Shown piece by piece: positions 8,505-19,556 of a stretch of 64,000 bases of DNA. A model generated the notes under the pieces. That model searched no databases. It saw nothing but the letters and a program-made list of their open reading frames with translations, and was not told the DNA's origin. The stretch comes from Flintibacter faecis (lineage in GTDB: Bacteria; Bacillota; Clostridia; Oscillospirales; Oscillospiraceae). The translations under genes were made by a program, and so were the position numbers. The stretch covers positions 124,001 through 188,000 of the forward strand of contig NZ_JACOPN010000006.1 of the NCBI RefSeq assembly GCF_014287875.1, read 5' to 3'. Positions within the stretch are counted from its first letter, which is position 1. Each line of letters begins with the position of its first letter.

Positions 8505-8618
8505 GGTGTTTTTTTAAGACTGTCTTAATTTTTCCTCTTTTCCGCCCCCGCTCCTTGCGTCGGCCGGAAAAAGGCGGTATACTGGTAATAACAAATGATA
8601 GAGAAAGGGCGCGACATT

Positions 8619-9299
8619 ATGACATACGAACTGAAAGGCGGGGCCTTCCCCGTGGTGGTCTGCCAGCTGGCCGATGGAGAACAGATGGTGACGGAAAAGG
8701 GCTCTATGGTGTGGATGTCCCCTAACATGGAGATGAGCACCTCCGGCGGCGGCCTGGGCAAGATGTTCTCCAAAGTCTTCTCCGGCGAGAGTATGTTCCA
8801 GAATATCTACACCGCCCGCGGCGCTGGTATGATCACCTTTGGCTCCAGCTTCCCCGGGCGCATCCTGCCCCTGACCATCCAGCCCGGCCGGGAGGTCATC
8901 CTGCAGAAGGCGGCCTTTCTGGCCGCGGAGACCGGGGTGAACCTGTCCGTCCACTTTAATAAAAAAATGGGCACCGGCTTCTTCGGCGGCGAGGGCTTTA
9001 TCATGCAGCGCCTGTCCGGCTCCGGCATGGCCTTTGCCGAGGTGGACGGCGAGCTGGTGGAGTATACCCTGGGTCCCGGCCAGCAGATGGTGGTGGACAC
9101 GGGCAACGTGCTGGGTTTTGAGGGCGGCGTGTCCATCGACATCCAGCAGGTGAAGGGGCTGAAGAACAAGCTGCTGGGGGGCGAGGGCTTCTTCAACACC
9201 GTGCTCACCGGCCCGGGCAAGATCTGGCTGCAGACCATGCCCATCTCCGGCGTGGCCAGCGCCCTGATCCCCTACCTTCCTACCGGCGGCAACAGCTGA
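8619..9299 (+). CDS. TIGR00266 (AIM24) family protein
   Basis: The 226-residue protein has the beta-rich TIGR00266/AIM24 fold pattern: MVWMSPNMEMSTSGGGLGK, TFGSSFPGRILPL, VILQKAAFLAAETGV, GEGFIMQRLSGSG and the closing TGPGKIWLQT. Family function is unclear. Bacterial members are sometimes tied to surface stress, and eukaryotic AIM24 is mitochondrial. The ATG at 8619 is preceded by GAGAAAGGG; an ATG at 8595 has no ribosome site. It is likely monocistronic. Confidence 0.88.
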   Translation: MTYELKGGAFPVVVCQLADGEQMVTEKGSMVWMSPNMEMSTSGGGLGKMFSKVFSGESMFQNIYTARGAGMITFGSSFPGRILPLTIQPGREVILQKAAFLAAETGVNLSVHFNKKMGTGFFGGEGFIMQRLSGSGMAFAEVDGELVEYTLGPGQQMVVDTGNVLGFEGGVSIDIQQVKGLKNKLLGGEGFFNTVLTGPGKIWLQTMPISGVASALIPYLPTGGNS

Positions 9300-9757
9300 G
9301 TTCCTTTCGCAAGAAAAAGAACGTTTTCTTTCATTCCAGCACCCATCTCGCCCCCGTCCCCGCCTATCTTTCCGGCGGAGGCGGGGGTCTCCCATGTGGC
9401 AGGAGCGTCTAATCCGGTCTTTTGAAAAGAAAAAACGAAAGATTTTTTCGTCCGCTTTGACGCACACTCTGTTATCTTTTTCACAGTCCGACAAATATTA
9501 GACGCAGTATTTTCTGTCTTTTTCGGAAAAACAGCCCTGTTTTTGCGATAATTTACGCCATCTTTATTTGTTATTCTTTTCACATGCCAATCTGGAGCGG
9601 AAAAACTTTTTCGTTTTTCTGCTGCTCTCGTCTGTTTTTCAGACGGAAATTTGACAGCCGGGGTGTATTCTGCTGTCAGAAAGATAAAACGACCCGGCGC
9701 ATGGCGCACCCGTTGTTTTTGGCCCACATAGAGTAACAAGAGAAGGAGGCTTCCGAT
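9300..9757. other. Intergenic region, 458 bp
   Basis: No convincing gene is present. A GC-rich hairpin (CCCCGCC...GGCGGGG, about 9358-9392) could end the TIGR00266 transcript but lacks a T-run. The right part is AT-rich and should contain the promoter of the two-repeat protein, whose ribosome site GAAGGAGG is at about 9742. Confidence 0.5.
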
Positions 9758-10627
9758 ATGAAACAGGAAGATGTCAGACGTCACGCTCAGAATTTGACCG
9801 AGTCTTTAAAGCTCAACCCCACCACTCAGACCGGCGACAGCGAGGTGGAAGCGGCTGTTTGCAAGATCATCGAGGCCATCCTCCCCCGTCTGGAGGGCGG
9901 TCAGGACAAGGAGCAGCTGCTCCAGAACCTGGGTCAGCTCACCGAGTGGATCGACAAGATGCCCCAGTCCCTCCATCCCGAGGGCCGCTGGAGCCGGGAC
10001 GAGTTCAACGCCGTTCTCTCCGGCCCTGTGGAACAGCAGGACGAGAAGTTCGACGACTACATGGATGCGTTTTACGAGGAGTATCAGGGCACCGACGACC
10101 AGAAGATCAACGAGTTCTATGACCATCTCTTCCAGAACGAGCGCCAGGTCAGCGAGGTCAACTGGATCTCTCTGTGGGACTCCGTCCACACCTCCTATGA
10201 GAACTGGCTGGAGTCTGAAAAGCTGGAGGACGACTGGATCCGCGCCGAGCGGGCCGAGCAGCCCGACAACCAGCAGCTGGGTCAGTTCGCCGACTGGGTC
10301 AGCAACCTGCCCCAGTCCCTCCACCCCAAGGACCGCTGGAGCCGGGACGAGTTCCATGCTGTTCTGGCCGGCCCTGTGGAGCAGCACGATGCCAAGTTCG
10401 ATGACTACATGAACGAGTTCTATGAGGAGTATAAGGACACCGACGACCAGAAGATCAACGAGTTCTATGACCGTCTGTTCCAGAACGAGCGCCAGATCAG
10501 CGATGTCAACTGGATCTCCCTGTGGGAGTCCGTGCGCACCTCCTATGAGAATTGGCTGGAATCTGAAAAGCTGGAGGACGATTGGATCCGCGCCGAGCGG
10601 GCCGCCAATGCTGCCAGCAAATCCTGA
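9758..10627 (+). CDS. Acidic protein with two near-identical tandem repeats, function unknown
   Basis: This 289-residue soluble protein is not recognised. A unique N-terminus (1-57) is followed by two about 109-residue repeats at 58-166 and 174-282, offset by 116 residues. They share long identical blocks such as PQSLHP, RWSRDEF, KFDDYM, TDDQKINEFYD, LFQNERQ and YENWLESEKLEDDWIRAER. The protein is rich in Asp, Glu, Trp and Tyr, with no signal peptide, membrane segment or Cys site. Starting at 9758 after GAAGGAGG, it is monocistronic between a long leader and a strong terminator. The high similarity of the copies suggests a recent duplication or gene conversion. Confidence 0.75.
   Translation: MKQEDVRRHAQNLTESLKLNPTTQTGDSEVEAAVCKIIEAILPRLEGGQDKEQLLQNLGQLTEWIDKMPQSLHPEGRWSRDEFNAVLSGPVEQQDEKFDDYMDAFYEEYQGTDDQKINEFYDHLFQNERQVSEVNWISLWDSVHTSYENWLESEKLEDDWIRAERAEQPDNQQLGQFADWVSNLPQSLHPKDRWSRDEFHAVLAGPVEQHDAKFDDYMNEFYEEYKDTDDQKINEFYDRLFQNERQISDVNWISLWESVRTSYENWLESEKLEDDWIRAERAANAASKS
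9929..10255 (+). repeat. Tandem coding repeat, copy 1
   Basis: Encodes residues 58-166 of the two-repeat protein. It pairs with 10277-10603 at a period of 348 bp, with close nucleotide as well as protein identity. Confidence 0.8.
10277..10603 (+). repeat. Tandem coding repeat, copy 2
   Basis: Encodes residues 174-282 of the two-repeat protein. It is the second copy of the unit at 9929-10255. Confidence 0.8.
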
Positions 10628-10663
10628 CCCCCGATACCCTTCCTCATTCTAATACACTGCCCT

Positions 10664-10708
10664 TCCAACGACCAAGGCCCTCCCACCCGGGTGGGCCTTG
10701 GTCGTTGG
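10664..10708. terminator. Convergent-gene terminator hairpin
   Basis: The 16-bp inverted repeat CCAACGACCAAGGCCC / GGGCCTTGGTCGTTGG lies between the convergent two-repeat gene and the DUF4363 gene. There is no strong T-run on either side. Confidence 0.65.
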
Positions 10709-10709
10709 C

Positions 10710-11111
10710 CTATAATACGTTCACCAGCGCGGCCTGCTCCATCTCAGCCAGCAGTTCCAGCTGGGCCAGCAGGTCGGCATTGGCAGCTGCGTATTGGTCC
10801 AGCTCCTCCAGCTTCAGATATTCCAGCGTGGCCCGAAAGGAGCGCAATATCTGGTCGGTATCCGAGTGGCGCAGCACGGCGTGGAGGTAAAAGTGGTGCC
10901 CGTTCCAGTTGTCATAGGACCCTTGGGTCAGCTTCGCCGCCTCCTCCCACCGGTCCGCCCGGGCCAGGTGTTGGGCCTGCTCCAGCGGCTTTGCGATGGC
11001 CTCGGTAAGCCTTTGAGCATACCAGGCGTTGCCCAGGCTGCACCCCAGCAGAACGATCAGCAGCGCCATAGCGGCGGCCAACTGCTTTCCCTCCGTCCCG
11101 CTCCCTTTCAC
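10710..11111 (-). CDS. DUF4363 family protein
   Basis: The 133-residue protein has one N-terminal membrane anchor (about 9-28) and an extracytoplasmic helical domain (WNGHHFYLHAVLRHSDTDQI, FRATLEYL) typical of DUF4363. It starts with GTG within the stop codon of the DUF421 gene (GTGA overlap), with GGAGGGAGAG upstream. This pairing recurs in spore-forming Clostridia, so a spore-envelope role is plausible but not shown. Confidence 0.8.
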   Translation of the reverse strand: MKGSGTEGKQLAAAMALLIVLLGCSLGNAWYAQRLTEAIAKPLEQAQHLARADRWEEAAKLTQGSYDNWNGHHFYLHAVLRHSDTDQILRSFRATLEYLKLEELDQYAAANADLLAQLELLAEMEQAALVNVL

Positions 11112-11788
11112 GGCTCTCCCTCCTTTTCCACGATGTAGGGCGGATCACTGCCGTTGGACAGCAGCAGAAAGACGGTCTCTGTTCCGGCGCAGCCCGCCCC
11201 TTTTAATTGCTTGTTCAGCCAATTTCTGTCCCGGCCCAGAGCCCGCAGATTGCCCTCCAAAATCTCTCCGTCGCTCACCAGCACCCGGGGCGGGTCGGTC
11301 TCCGCCACAAAGAGGGCCATCTGCTGGGCAGTGGGCGGCTTTTGGGCGGCATAGGGCAGGACAGACAGCTGGCCGTTGGTCTCTAAAATGGCATAGCGGA
11401 TGGCGGCGGGGTCGGCGTAGCCCTTGCACCGCAGCTCCTCCAGCAGCTCGTCCACTGTCAGCCGGTTCCGGCGCATCTCCCCCACGTCCAGCTTTCCATT
11501 GCGGATGACCATGCTGGGCCGCCCGCAGAGCAGGGCCCGCAGCCGCCGACTCTTCATAGTCCCCACGGACAGCACCATGGTCAGCGCCAGCAGGGTGAGG
11601 ATGGGAGCCACCCCGGTGAGCAGGGGGATGCCATAGTCCTGCATGGGCACGGAGGCCAGGTCGGCGATGATAAGGGACAGCACCAGCTCCGAAGGCTCCA
11701 GCTCCCCCACCTGGCGCTTGCCCATCAGCCGTACTCCAGCGATGATGACGAGATAGAGGATGCCCGCCCGCACCACTCCGGTAAACAT
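11108..11788 (-). CDS. DUF421 (YetF/YrbG-like) membrane protein
   Basis: The 226-residue protein has three N-terminal membrane helices (about 5-80) and a cytosolic DUF421 domain (RALLCGRPSMVIRNGKLD, MRRNRLTVDELLEELRCKGY, AILETNGQLSVL). Family members occur in spore-forming Firmicutes and their function is not settled. The ATG at 11788 is preceded by a G-rich ribosome site; a long upstream extension in frame is low-complexity and rejected. It is translationally coupled to the DUF4363 gene. Confidence 0.85.
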   Translation of the reverse strand: MFTGVVRAGILYLVIIAGVRLMGKRQVGELEPSELVLSLIIADLASVPMQDYGIPLLTGVAPILTLLALTMVLSVGTMKSRRLRALLCGRPSMVIRNGKLDVGEMRRNRLTVDELLEELRCKGYADPAAIRYAILETNGQLSVLPYAAQKPPTAQQMALFVAETDPPRVLVSDGEILEGNLRALGRDRNWLNKQLKGAGCAGTETVFLLLSNGSDPPYIVEKEGEP

Positions 11789-11939
11789 GGCCCCACCCCC
11801 CTTTGCAAAAGCCGGATGCCCGGGGCTGGTTTCCCGCTCCCGGCGTGTGTTTTCAGCATTCCCGCCTGAGGAAAAAATATTCCTTAAGTTTTCCCGGAAA
11901 AAGCGTGAAAAATATACAGAAAAAAATCCTCCCGGCATC

Positions 11940-11968
11940 TTGCAAAAAGCCCCGTTTTCCGATACAAT
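11940..11968 (+). promoter_or_regulatory. Likely carAB promoter
   Basis: TTGCAA (11940-11945) and TACAAT (11963-11968) are 17 bp apart, about 70 bp before carA. No clear PyrR attenuator was seen. Confidence 0.55.
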
Positions 11969-12038
11969 AATTTGAAACCTTTTGTGTTGACATAGATGTG
12001 ACCACAAAGAACTGGAACGGAAGGCGTGTGAGATATTG

Positions 12039-13120
<1,082 letters not shown>

Positions 13121-13121
<1 letters not shown>

Positions 13122-16100
13122 TGCCTAAGAATCCGAATATCAAAAAGGTCCTGGTCCTGGGCTCCGGCCCCATCGTCATCGGCCAGGCCGCCGAGTTTGA
13201 CTACGCCGGTACCCAGGCCTGCCGCGCCCTGAAGGAAGAGGGCATCGAGGTGGTCCTGGTCAACTCCAACCCCGCCACCATCATGACGGACAAGGACATC
13301 GCCGACCATGTGTATATCGAGCCGCTGAACATCCCCTCTGTGACCCAGGTCATCGAGATGGAGCGGCCTGACTCCATCCTGCCCACCCTGGGCGGCCAGA
13401 CCGGCCTGAACCTGGCCATGGCCCTCCACGAGAACGGTACTCTGGCCAAATACGGCGTAAAGCTGCTGGGCACCAGCCCCGAGTCCATCCGTAAGGCCGA
13501 GGACCGCCAAGGCTTTAAGGACTGCATGGAGGAGATCGGCCAGCCCTGCGTCACCTCCAAGGTGGTGGAGAGCGTAGAGGATGCCGTGGACTTTGCCAAT
13601 GAGATCGGCTATCCCGTCATCGTCCGTCCCGCCTACACCCTGGGCGGCACCGGCGGCGGCATCGCCTATGACGAGCTGTCCCTGCGGGAGATCTCCGACC
13701 GGGGCATCAACCTGTCCCGTGTGGGTCAGGTGCTTATCGAGCGCTGCATCGCCGGCTGGAAGGAGATCGAGTTCGAGGTCATGCGCGACTCCGCCGGCAA
13801 CGTCATCCAGGTCTGCTCCATGGAGAACATCGACCCCGTGGGTGTCCACACCGGCGACTCCATCGTGGTGGCCCCCACCCAGACTCTGGCCAACAAAGAG
13901 TTCCAGATGCTGCGCAGCGCCGCTTTGAACATTATCTCCGCCCTGGAGATCGAGGGCGGCTGTAACTGTCAGTTCGCCCTGAACCCCGACTCCTATGAGT
14001 ATGCGGTCATCGAGGTCAACCCCCGTGTGTCCCGCTCCTCCGCCCTGGCCTCTAAGGCCACCGGCTATCCCATCGCCAAGGTGGCCGCCAAGATCGCCCT
14101 GGGCTATACCCTGGACGAGATCCCCAACGCTGTCACCGGCAAGACCACCGCCTGCTTCGAGCCCACCCTGGACTACTGCGTGCTGAAGATCCCCCGCCTG
14201 CCCTTCGACAAGTTCACCACCGCCAGCCGCACCCTGGGCACCCAGATGAAGGCCACCGGCGAGGTCATGGCCATCGCCAACTCCTTCGAGGGCGCACTGA
14301 TGAAGGCCATCCGCTCTCTGGAGCTGAACGTCCGGGCCCTGAAGCTGGACAAGCTGGAGGGCCTGTACACCGACGAGATCGAGGATATGCTCATCAACGT
14401 CACCGACGAGCGCCTGTTCGTGGTGGCCGAGGCCCTGCGCCGGGGCTTCTCCCCCCAGAAGATCAACCACATCACCAAGATGGACATCTGGTTCCTGGAC
14501 GGCTTCAAGCGCATCATCGATATGGAGGAGGAGCTGAAGCAGTGCAAGGGTACCCCCGATGCCGACCTGCTGAAACGGGCCAAGGAGATGTGCTTTGCCG
14601 ACAGCTATATCGGCGCTCTGTGCGGCATGAAGCAGGCCGAGGTAAAGACCCTGCGTGAGAAGTACGGCATCATCCCCTCCTTCAAGATGGTGGATACCTG
14701 CGCTGCAGAGTTCGATGCCGAGACCCCCTATTACTACTCCACCTACGACGGGGAGAACGAGGCCGTTCAGGCCGACTCCGGCAAGCGGAAGGTCCTGGTC
14801 CTGGGCTCCGGCCCCATCCGCATCGGCCAGGGCATCGAGTTTGACTATTGCTCCGTCCACTCCGTGTGGGCCCTGAAGCGCCTGGGCTGTGAGACCATCA
14901 TCGTCAACAACAACCCCGAGACCGTGTCCACCGACTTCGACGTGGCCGATAAGCTGTATTTCGAGCCGCTGACCGCCGAGGACGTGCAGAACATCGTGGA
15001 GCAGGAGAAGCCCTGGGGTGCCGTGGTCCAGTTCGGCGGCCAGACGGCCATCAAGCTGGCCAAGGCTCTCACCGAGATGGGCGTGCAGATCCTGGGCACC
15101 TCCTCTGACGGCGTGGATGCCGCCGAGGACCGGGAGCGCTTCGACGAAATTCTCCAGAAGTGCGGCATCCCCCGAGCCAAGGGGCGCACCATCTTCACTG
15201 TGGAGGAGGCACTGGCCGCCGCCCACGAGCTGGGCTATCCCGTGCTGGTCCGTCCCTCCTACGTGCTGGGCGGCCAGGGGATGGAGATCGCCTACTCCGA
15301 CCGGAACATCGAGGAGTTCATGCGCATCATCAACTTGACCGTGCAGGAGCACCCCATCCTCATCGACAAATATCTCATGGGCCGGGAGCTGGAAGTGGAC
15401 GGCGTGTTCGACGGCGAGGACATCCTGATCCCCGGCATTATGGAGCATGTGGAGCGGGCCGGTGTCCACTCCGGCGACTCCATCGCCGTCTATCCTCCCC
15501 TGCACCTGGAGCAGAAGCACCGGGACCTGATCCTGCAGCACACCCGGAACATGGCCAAGCACCTGGGCGTCATCGGCCTGATCAACGCCCAGTATATCCT
15601 CTATAACGACGACATCTATGTCATCGAGGTCAACCCCCGCTCCTCCCGCACCATCCCCTATATCTCCAAGGTCACCGGCGTGCCCATCATCGACCTGGCG
15701 ACGAAAGTCATGCTGGGTCAGAAGCTGAAAGACCTGGACTACGGCACCGGCATCTATAAGGAGGCCAACTACTATGCCGTCAAGGCCCCCGTCTTCTCCT
15801 TCGAGAAGCTCACTGACGTGGACACCGGCCTTGGCCCCGAGATGAAATCCACCGGCGAGGTGCTGGGCATTGCCGAGACCTTCTCCCAGGCCCTGCTGAA
15901 GGCTTTTAAGGGCTCCGGCCTGCGTGCCCCCAAACGGGGCGGCCGCATCATCCTCACCGTGAAGGACGAGGACAAGCGGGAGATCGTCTCCATCGCCCGG
16001 GGCTTTGAGGAGATGGGCATCGAGCTCTTCGCCACCTCCGGCACCTGCGATGCCCTGAACGAGGCGGGCGTGGAGTGCAAGCGGGTCAACCGTGTGTCCC

Positions 16101-16330
16101 AGTCCCACCCCAACATTCTGGATATGATCGCCTCCGGCACGGTGGACCTGATCATCAACACCCCCACCAAGGGCCGCAAGCACGACACCGACGGCTTCCG
16201 CATCCGCCGCTCCGCCGTGGAGCACGGCGTGGGCTGCGTCACCGCCATCGACACCGCCCGTGCCCTGCTCACCGTCCGGCAGCAGAGCCGCTCCGAGGAC
16301 CTGGAGCCCATCGACATCACCAAGATCTAA
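13121..16330 (+). CDS. carB: Carbamoyl phosphate synthase large subunit
   Basis: The 1069-residue subunit is full length. It has two homologous ATP-grasp halves (each opening with [10 protein letters not shown]...IGQ..EFDY), the oligomerisation region between, and a C-terminal MGS-type allosteric domain (about 930-1069; [15 protein letters not shown]). It makes carbamoyl phosphate from bicarbonate, ammonia and two ATP. Arrangement carA-carB with a TAATG overlap means equimolar translation is likely. All landmark motifs are intact. Confidence 0.97.
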
Positions 16331-16348
16331 AGATCCAACCAAAAAAAC

Positions 16349-16380
16349 TCCCCGGCGCTTGTCAAAAAGCGCCGGGGAGC
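16349..16380. terminator. Strong GC hairpin after carB
   Basis: The 13-bp arms CTCCCCGGCGCTT / AAGCGCCGGGGAG follow carB by 18 bp. The T-run is on the minus strand (AAAAAAA at 16341-16347), so as an intrinsic terminator it reads better leftward. On the plus strand no U-tract follows. Confidence 0.6.
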
Positions 16381-16452
16381 TTGAAGCACCCGGAACCTTT
16401 TGTCTCTCTCCCCGTCTAACATAAGAGAAAGGACAAAAAGGAGGTCATCTCT

Positions 16453-16980
16453 ATGAAGCGGTTTTTCCTTACCTGGTGGAAGCTGCTGTCTGTGCTCTCT
16501 CTGGGTGCTGTTATCTTGGGAACAGCCATCTGGCACACCACCCGCCCTGTCGTTCTGGACCCCGAAGCGCTCACCCTGTCCCAACTGCCTCCCTCCTGCC
16601 CCGGCACCCAGCTCCGGCTAGAACTGTCTTCCCACCGCATCAGCACTGCCACATTCTTCAACGGCAGCGATCTGACGTTTTATCACGGGGACCCGCCGGA
16701 CTACTGCGGCGTTGACGTGCAGCTGAACGGCCAGTGGTACGATGTACCCTGCCGGGACTTTGTCACTGCCGGCACAGGAATGACGATCGCTCCCGGAGAG
16801 CAGTATGCCTTTACGCCGCACATGGAGCCCTATGGAACATTGCCCGATGGTCATTACCGGCTGTGCTTCGGCTATTGGCAGGATGACGGCTCCGGTCCGC
16901 TGCAGGACGAACTGTTTTATGTCTCCGCTGTCCCGTTCGACATTCAGCGTGGGCGTTACGTCTCCGCCGAATTGCCCTGA
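16453..16980 (+). CDS. Membrane-anchored Ig-like domain protein
   Basis: The 175-residue protein has one N-terminal membrane segment (about 8-28) and an exported beta domain resembling the Firmicutes bacterial Ig-like family BIG_14 (polar head pairs ..WYDVPC, IAPGEQYAFTPHM, LPDGHYRLCFGY). There are cysteines that could form disulfides outside the cell. AAAGGAGG precedes the ATG. It is a single gene with its own terminator. Function is unknown, and the domain name is inferred from the pattern. Confidence 0.7.
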   Translation: MKRFFLTWWKLLSVLSLGAVILGTAIWHTTRPVVLDPEALTLSQLPPSCPGTQLRLELSSHRISTATFFNGSDLTFYHGDPPDYCGVDVQLNGQWYDVPCRDFVTAGTGMTIAPGEQYAFTPHMEPYGTLPDGHYRLCFGYWQDDGSGPLQDELFYVSAVPFDIQRGRYVSAELP

Positions 16981-16988
16981 AAAACAAA

Positions 16989-17028
16989 AAACCCACACCC
17001 TTCGGTGTGGTTTCTTGCGTGGGTTTTT
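16989..17028. terminator. Bidirectional terminator
   Basis: The hairpin CCACACC-CTTC-GGTGTGG, nested in AAAACCCAC/GTGGGTTTT, has T-rich DNA on both strands. It can serve the Ig-like gene (plus) and the 27-codon gene (minus). Confidence 0.8.
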
Positions 17029-17037
17029 AATTTTGCG

Positions 17038-17121
17038 TTACCGCTCGCTGGCCACGGTCTTTTGATTCTCATAGATCAGGTCCTCCAGGTCGGCCAGGCT
17101 GCTCCAGTTGGTTCCGTTCAT
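17038..17121 (-). CDS. Putative 27-residue peptide gene
   Basis: The ORF encodes 27 residues ([20 protein letters not shown] then KTVASER): an acidic, amphipathic-helix-like middle with no signal peptide or membrane segment. The case for a real gene is its context. It has a near-perfect ribosome site (AAAGGAGG, about ten bases upstream), a good promoter (TTGCTT-17 bp-TATGAT on the minus strand) and a bidirectional terminator just after the stop. It is divergent from guaA. Function is unknown, and homologues were not checked. Confidence 0.6.
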   Translation of the reverse strand: MNGTNWSSLADLEDLIYENQKTVASER

Positions 17122-17302
17122 ATCTTCAACCTCCTTTCTCTCTTGTTCTGCCCCTATCATACGCTTTCGGGCGGAGGAAAGCAAGCAGAAAAAGGTTAAT
17201 AAATTGTTAAATATTTGTGTCCTTCCTCTCCGTTTTGCAGCATTGTGTGCAAAAAATGTGCAGAAAGGCGAACATATCACGAAAAGAAGGGATCGTGTCA
17301 GT

Positions 17303-18844
17303 ATGTCTCACCAGACCGTTATTGTTCTGGACTTCGGCGGACAGTACAACCAGCTCATCGCCCGCCGGGTCCGTGAGTGCAGCGTTTACTGCGAGGTCAA
17401 GCCCTACACCACTCCCCTGGCCGAGCTGAAGGCCATGGACCCCATCGGCATTATCTTCACCGGCGGTCCCAACTCCGTCTATCTGGAGACCTCCCCCCAC
17501 GTGGACCCTGAAATCTTCACCTGGGGCGTGCCCATCCTGGGTATCTGCTACGGCTGCCAGCTCATCGCCCACACCCTGGGCGGCCAGGTCACCGAGGCTC
17601 AGGACGACTCCGCCCGAGAGTACGGCAAGACCCAGACCTATTACAACACCGACTGCAAGCTCTTCAAGGGTCTGCCCGCTGAGGGCGTGTCCTGGATGAG
17701 CCACGGCGACTATATGGCCAAGGTGCCCGAGGGCTTCGCTCTGGTGGCCCACTCCGACGCCTGCCCCAACGTGGCCATCGCCGACGAGAAGCGGGGCTTC
17801 TACGGTGTGCAGTACCACCCCGAGGTAAACCACACCGAAAACGGTGTGAACATGATCCGCAACTTCCTGTATGAGGTCTGCGGGGCCAAGGGCGACTGGA
17901 CCATGGGCGACTATAAGAACACCGCCATCGCCGCTGTGCGGGAGAAGGTGGGCTCCGGCAAGGTGCTGCTGGCCCTGTCCGGCGGCGTGGACTCCTCCGT
18001 GGTGGCCGCCCTGCTGGCCGAGGCCGTGGGCAATCAGCTCACCTGTGTCTTTGTGGATCACGGTCTTATGCGCCTGAACGAGGGCGACGAGGTAGAGGCC
18101 GCCTTTGCCAAGTGGGACATCAACTTTGTGCGTGTGGATGCCGAGGCCCGCTTCCTGGGCAAACTGGCCGGGGTCACCGAGCCCGAGCGCAAGCGCAAGA
18201 TCATCGGCGAGGAGTTCATCCGGGTCTTTGAGGAGGAGTCCAAGAAGATCGGCAAGGTGGATTTCCTGGCCCAGGGCACCATCTACCCCGATGTCATCGA
18301 GTCTGGCGCAGGCAACGCCGCCACCATCAAGAGCCACCACAACGTGGGCGGTCTGCCCGACTATGTGGATTTCAAGGAGATCATCGAGCCCCTGCGCCTG
18401 CTGTTCAAGGACGAGGTCCGTCAGCTGGGCCGTGAGCTGGGCCTGCCAGAGTATCTGGTCTCCCGTCAGCCCTTCCCCGGCCCCGGTCTGGCCATCCGCA
18501 TCATCGGCGACATCACCAAGGACAAGGCGGACACCCTGCGTGAGGCGGACTTTATCTTCCGGGATGAGATCGCCAAGGCCGGCGAGGACAAGAACCTGAA
18601 CCAGTACTTCGCCGTGCTGACCAACACCCGCTCCGTGGGTGTTATGGGCGACGGACGGACCTATGACTACACCCTGGCCCTCCGTGCCGTCACCACCAGC
18701 GACTTCATGACCGCCGACTGGGCCCGCATCCCCTACGACGTGCTGGATAAGATCTCCGTCCGCATCGTAAACGAGGTCCAGGGCATCAACCGCATCTGCT
18801 ATGACATCACCTCCAAGCCCCCGGCGACCATTGAGTGGGAGTGA
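17303..18844 (+). CDS. guaA: GMP synthase (glutamine-hydrolysing)
   Basis: The 513-residue enzyme converts XMP to GMP. An N-terminal class I glutaminase (nucleophile in GICYGCQL; His/Glu in QYHPEVNHT) is followed by the ATP pyrophosphatase P-loop LSGGVDSS and a C-terminal dimerisation domain ending in the universal IEWE. The start at 17303 follows GAAGGG; a long upstream in-frame extension is rejected. Its last four codons are also the left attachment site of the downstream mobile element, and the reading frame is kept intact. Confidence 0.97.
   Translation: MSHQTVIVLDFGGQYNQLIARRVRECSVYCEVKPYTTPLAELKAMDPIGIIFTGGPNSVYLETSPHVDPEIFTWGVPILGICYGCQLIAHTLGGQVTEAQDDSAREYGKTQTYYNTDCKLFKGLPAEGVSWMSHGDYMAKVPEGFALVAHSDACPNVAIADEKRGFYGVQYHPEVNHTENGVNMIRNFLYEVCGAKGDWTMGDYKNTAIAAVREKVGSGKVLLALSGGVDSSVVAALLAEAVGNQLTCVFVDHGLMRLNEGDEVEAAFAKWDINFVRVDAEARFLGKLAGVTEPERKRKIIGEEFIRVFEEESKKIGKVDFLAQGTIYPDVIESGAGNAATIKSHHNVGGLPDYVDFKEIIEPLRLLFKDEVRQLGRELGLPEYLVSRQPFPGPGLAIRIIGDITKDKADTLREADFIFRDEIAKAGEDKNLNQYFAVLTNTRSVGVMGDGRTYDYTLALRAVTTSDFMTADWARIPYDVLDKISVRIVNEVQGINRICYDITSKPPATIEWE
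18833..18844 (+). other. attL core (guaA terminal codons)
   Basis: GAGTGGGAGTGA ends guaA. It matches the right copy at 10 of 12 bases. Confidence 0.65.
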
Positions 18845-18903
18845 TTTCAGAGGCCCGGAAAAGCCTGATATGACTGGGCTTTTGAGGGGTTAAAGCCCTC
18901 CGC

Positions 18904-18921
18904 GGCAACGATTTGGCAACA
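18904..18921 (+). repeat. Candidate integrase arm-type site, left
   Basis: GGCAACGATTTGGCAACA contains two GGCAAC boxes and matches 29690-29707 at 16 of 18 bases. One copy lies about 60 bp inside the left border and the other about 100 bp inside the right. Confidence 0.55.
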
Positions 18922-18941
18922 GTTTTCATTATTCCAAAGAT

Positions 18942-18979
18942 AAAGAGCTGCCTGATTTTCGCAAATCAGGCAGCTCTTT
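18942..18979. terminator. Terminator at the left end of the element
   Basis: A perfect 17-bp inverted repeat (18942-18958 / 18963-18979) has a 4-base loop. It is positioned to stop the leftward XRE gene and to separate the element from guaA. Confidence 0.8.
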
Positions 18980-18984
18980 TTGTT

Positions 18985-19521
18985 TTACTTCTCTTTGCCA
19001 GGGTTCTTTTTCAATTCTTCTACCAGCAGATCACTGAGGCCCTGAGAAGGGACAACCTTGTGCCAGTGGCCTGTGGTATCAAACTCCGGGTAGCGATAAC
19101 GCCAGCGGTCGTAGTCCTCTTTACTGATTTCCCCCGACTTCAGCTTGGCCGCCTGCTCTCCCCAGGCGCAGAGCATCTCATGGAGCCTTGCTGCGTCCTT
19201 ACCCTGGAACACATCCACCCGAAGCTGTATCTCTCCGTCGCATTCGCAAATTTTCAGGCCATAGCGATCCTCCAGGGTAAAGAGAGTGTGCATAAGCCCC
19301 ACATAGGAGTCTATGTCCGGCACGGCCAGGGCATGGGGAGAGACCTCCAATATCTGTGCCAGTGCGGCAGTTAGGTCTGCCTTGGGCGTCCGCGACCCGT
19401 TCTCGTATTGGGCAAGGCGGACATCGGCAGACTTCTCCGGGAAGCCCAGCGCCATACCAAGATATTTCTGCGTCATGCCTCGCAGGGTACGGAAAAAGTG
19501 AATGCGCTCTCCAATCGCCAT
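18985..19521 (-). CDS. XRE-family regulator of the element
   Basis: The 178-residue protein has an N-terminal Cro/CI-type HTH (about 1-65; RTLRGMTQKYLGMALGF, RLAQYENGSRTPK) and a C-terminal domain of unknown role. It is transcribed divergently from xis-int and is the likely control gene for excision. The ATG at 19521 follows AGGAG; a TTG three codons earlier overlaps it. Its promoter and the xis-int promoter face away from each other in the 412-bp gap. Confidence 0.8.
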   Translation of the reverse strand: MAIGERIHFFRTLRGMTQKYLGMALGFPEKSADVRLAQYENGSRTPKADLTAALAQILEVSPHALAVPDIDSYVGLMHTLFTLEDRYGLKICECDGEIQLRVDVFQGKDAARLHEMLCAWGEQAAKLKSGEISKEDYDRWRYRYPEFDTTGHWHKVVPSQGLSDLLVEELKKNPGKEK

Positions 19522-19556
19522 AACGGCCAACTCCTATCTGGATTCTTGATAGATTC

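Noticed and set aside
16330..16460. Riboswitch between carB and the Ig-like protein gene
   Set aside because: Only a single GC hairpin is present, with no conserved aptamer pattern.
18845..18900. Possible tRNA gene as the integration target
   Set aside because: No cloverleaf can be drawn. The duplicated guaA codons explain the insertion site.
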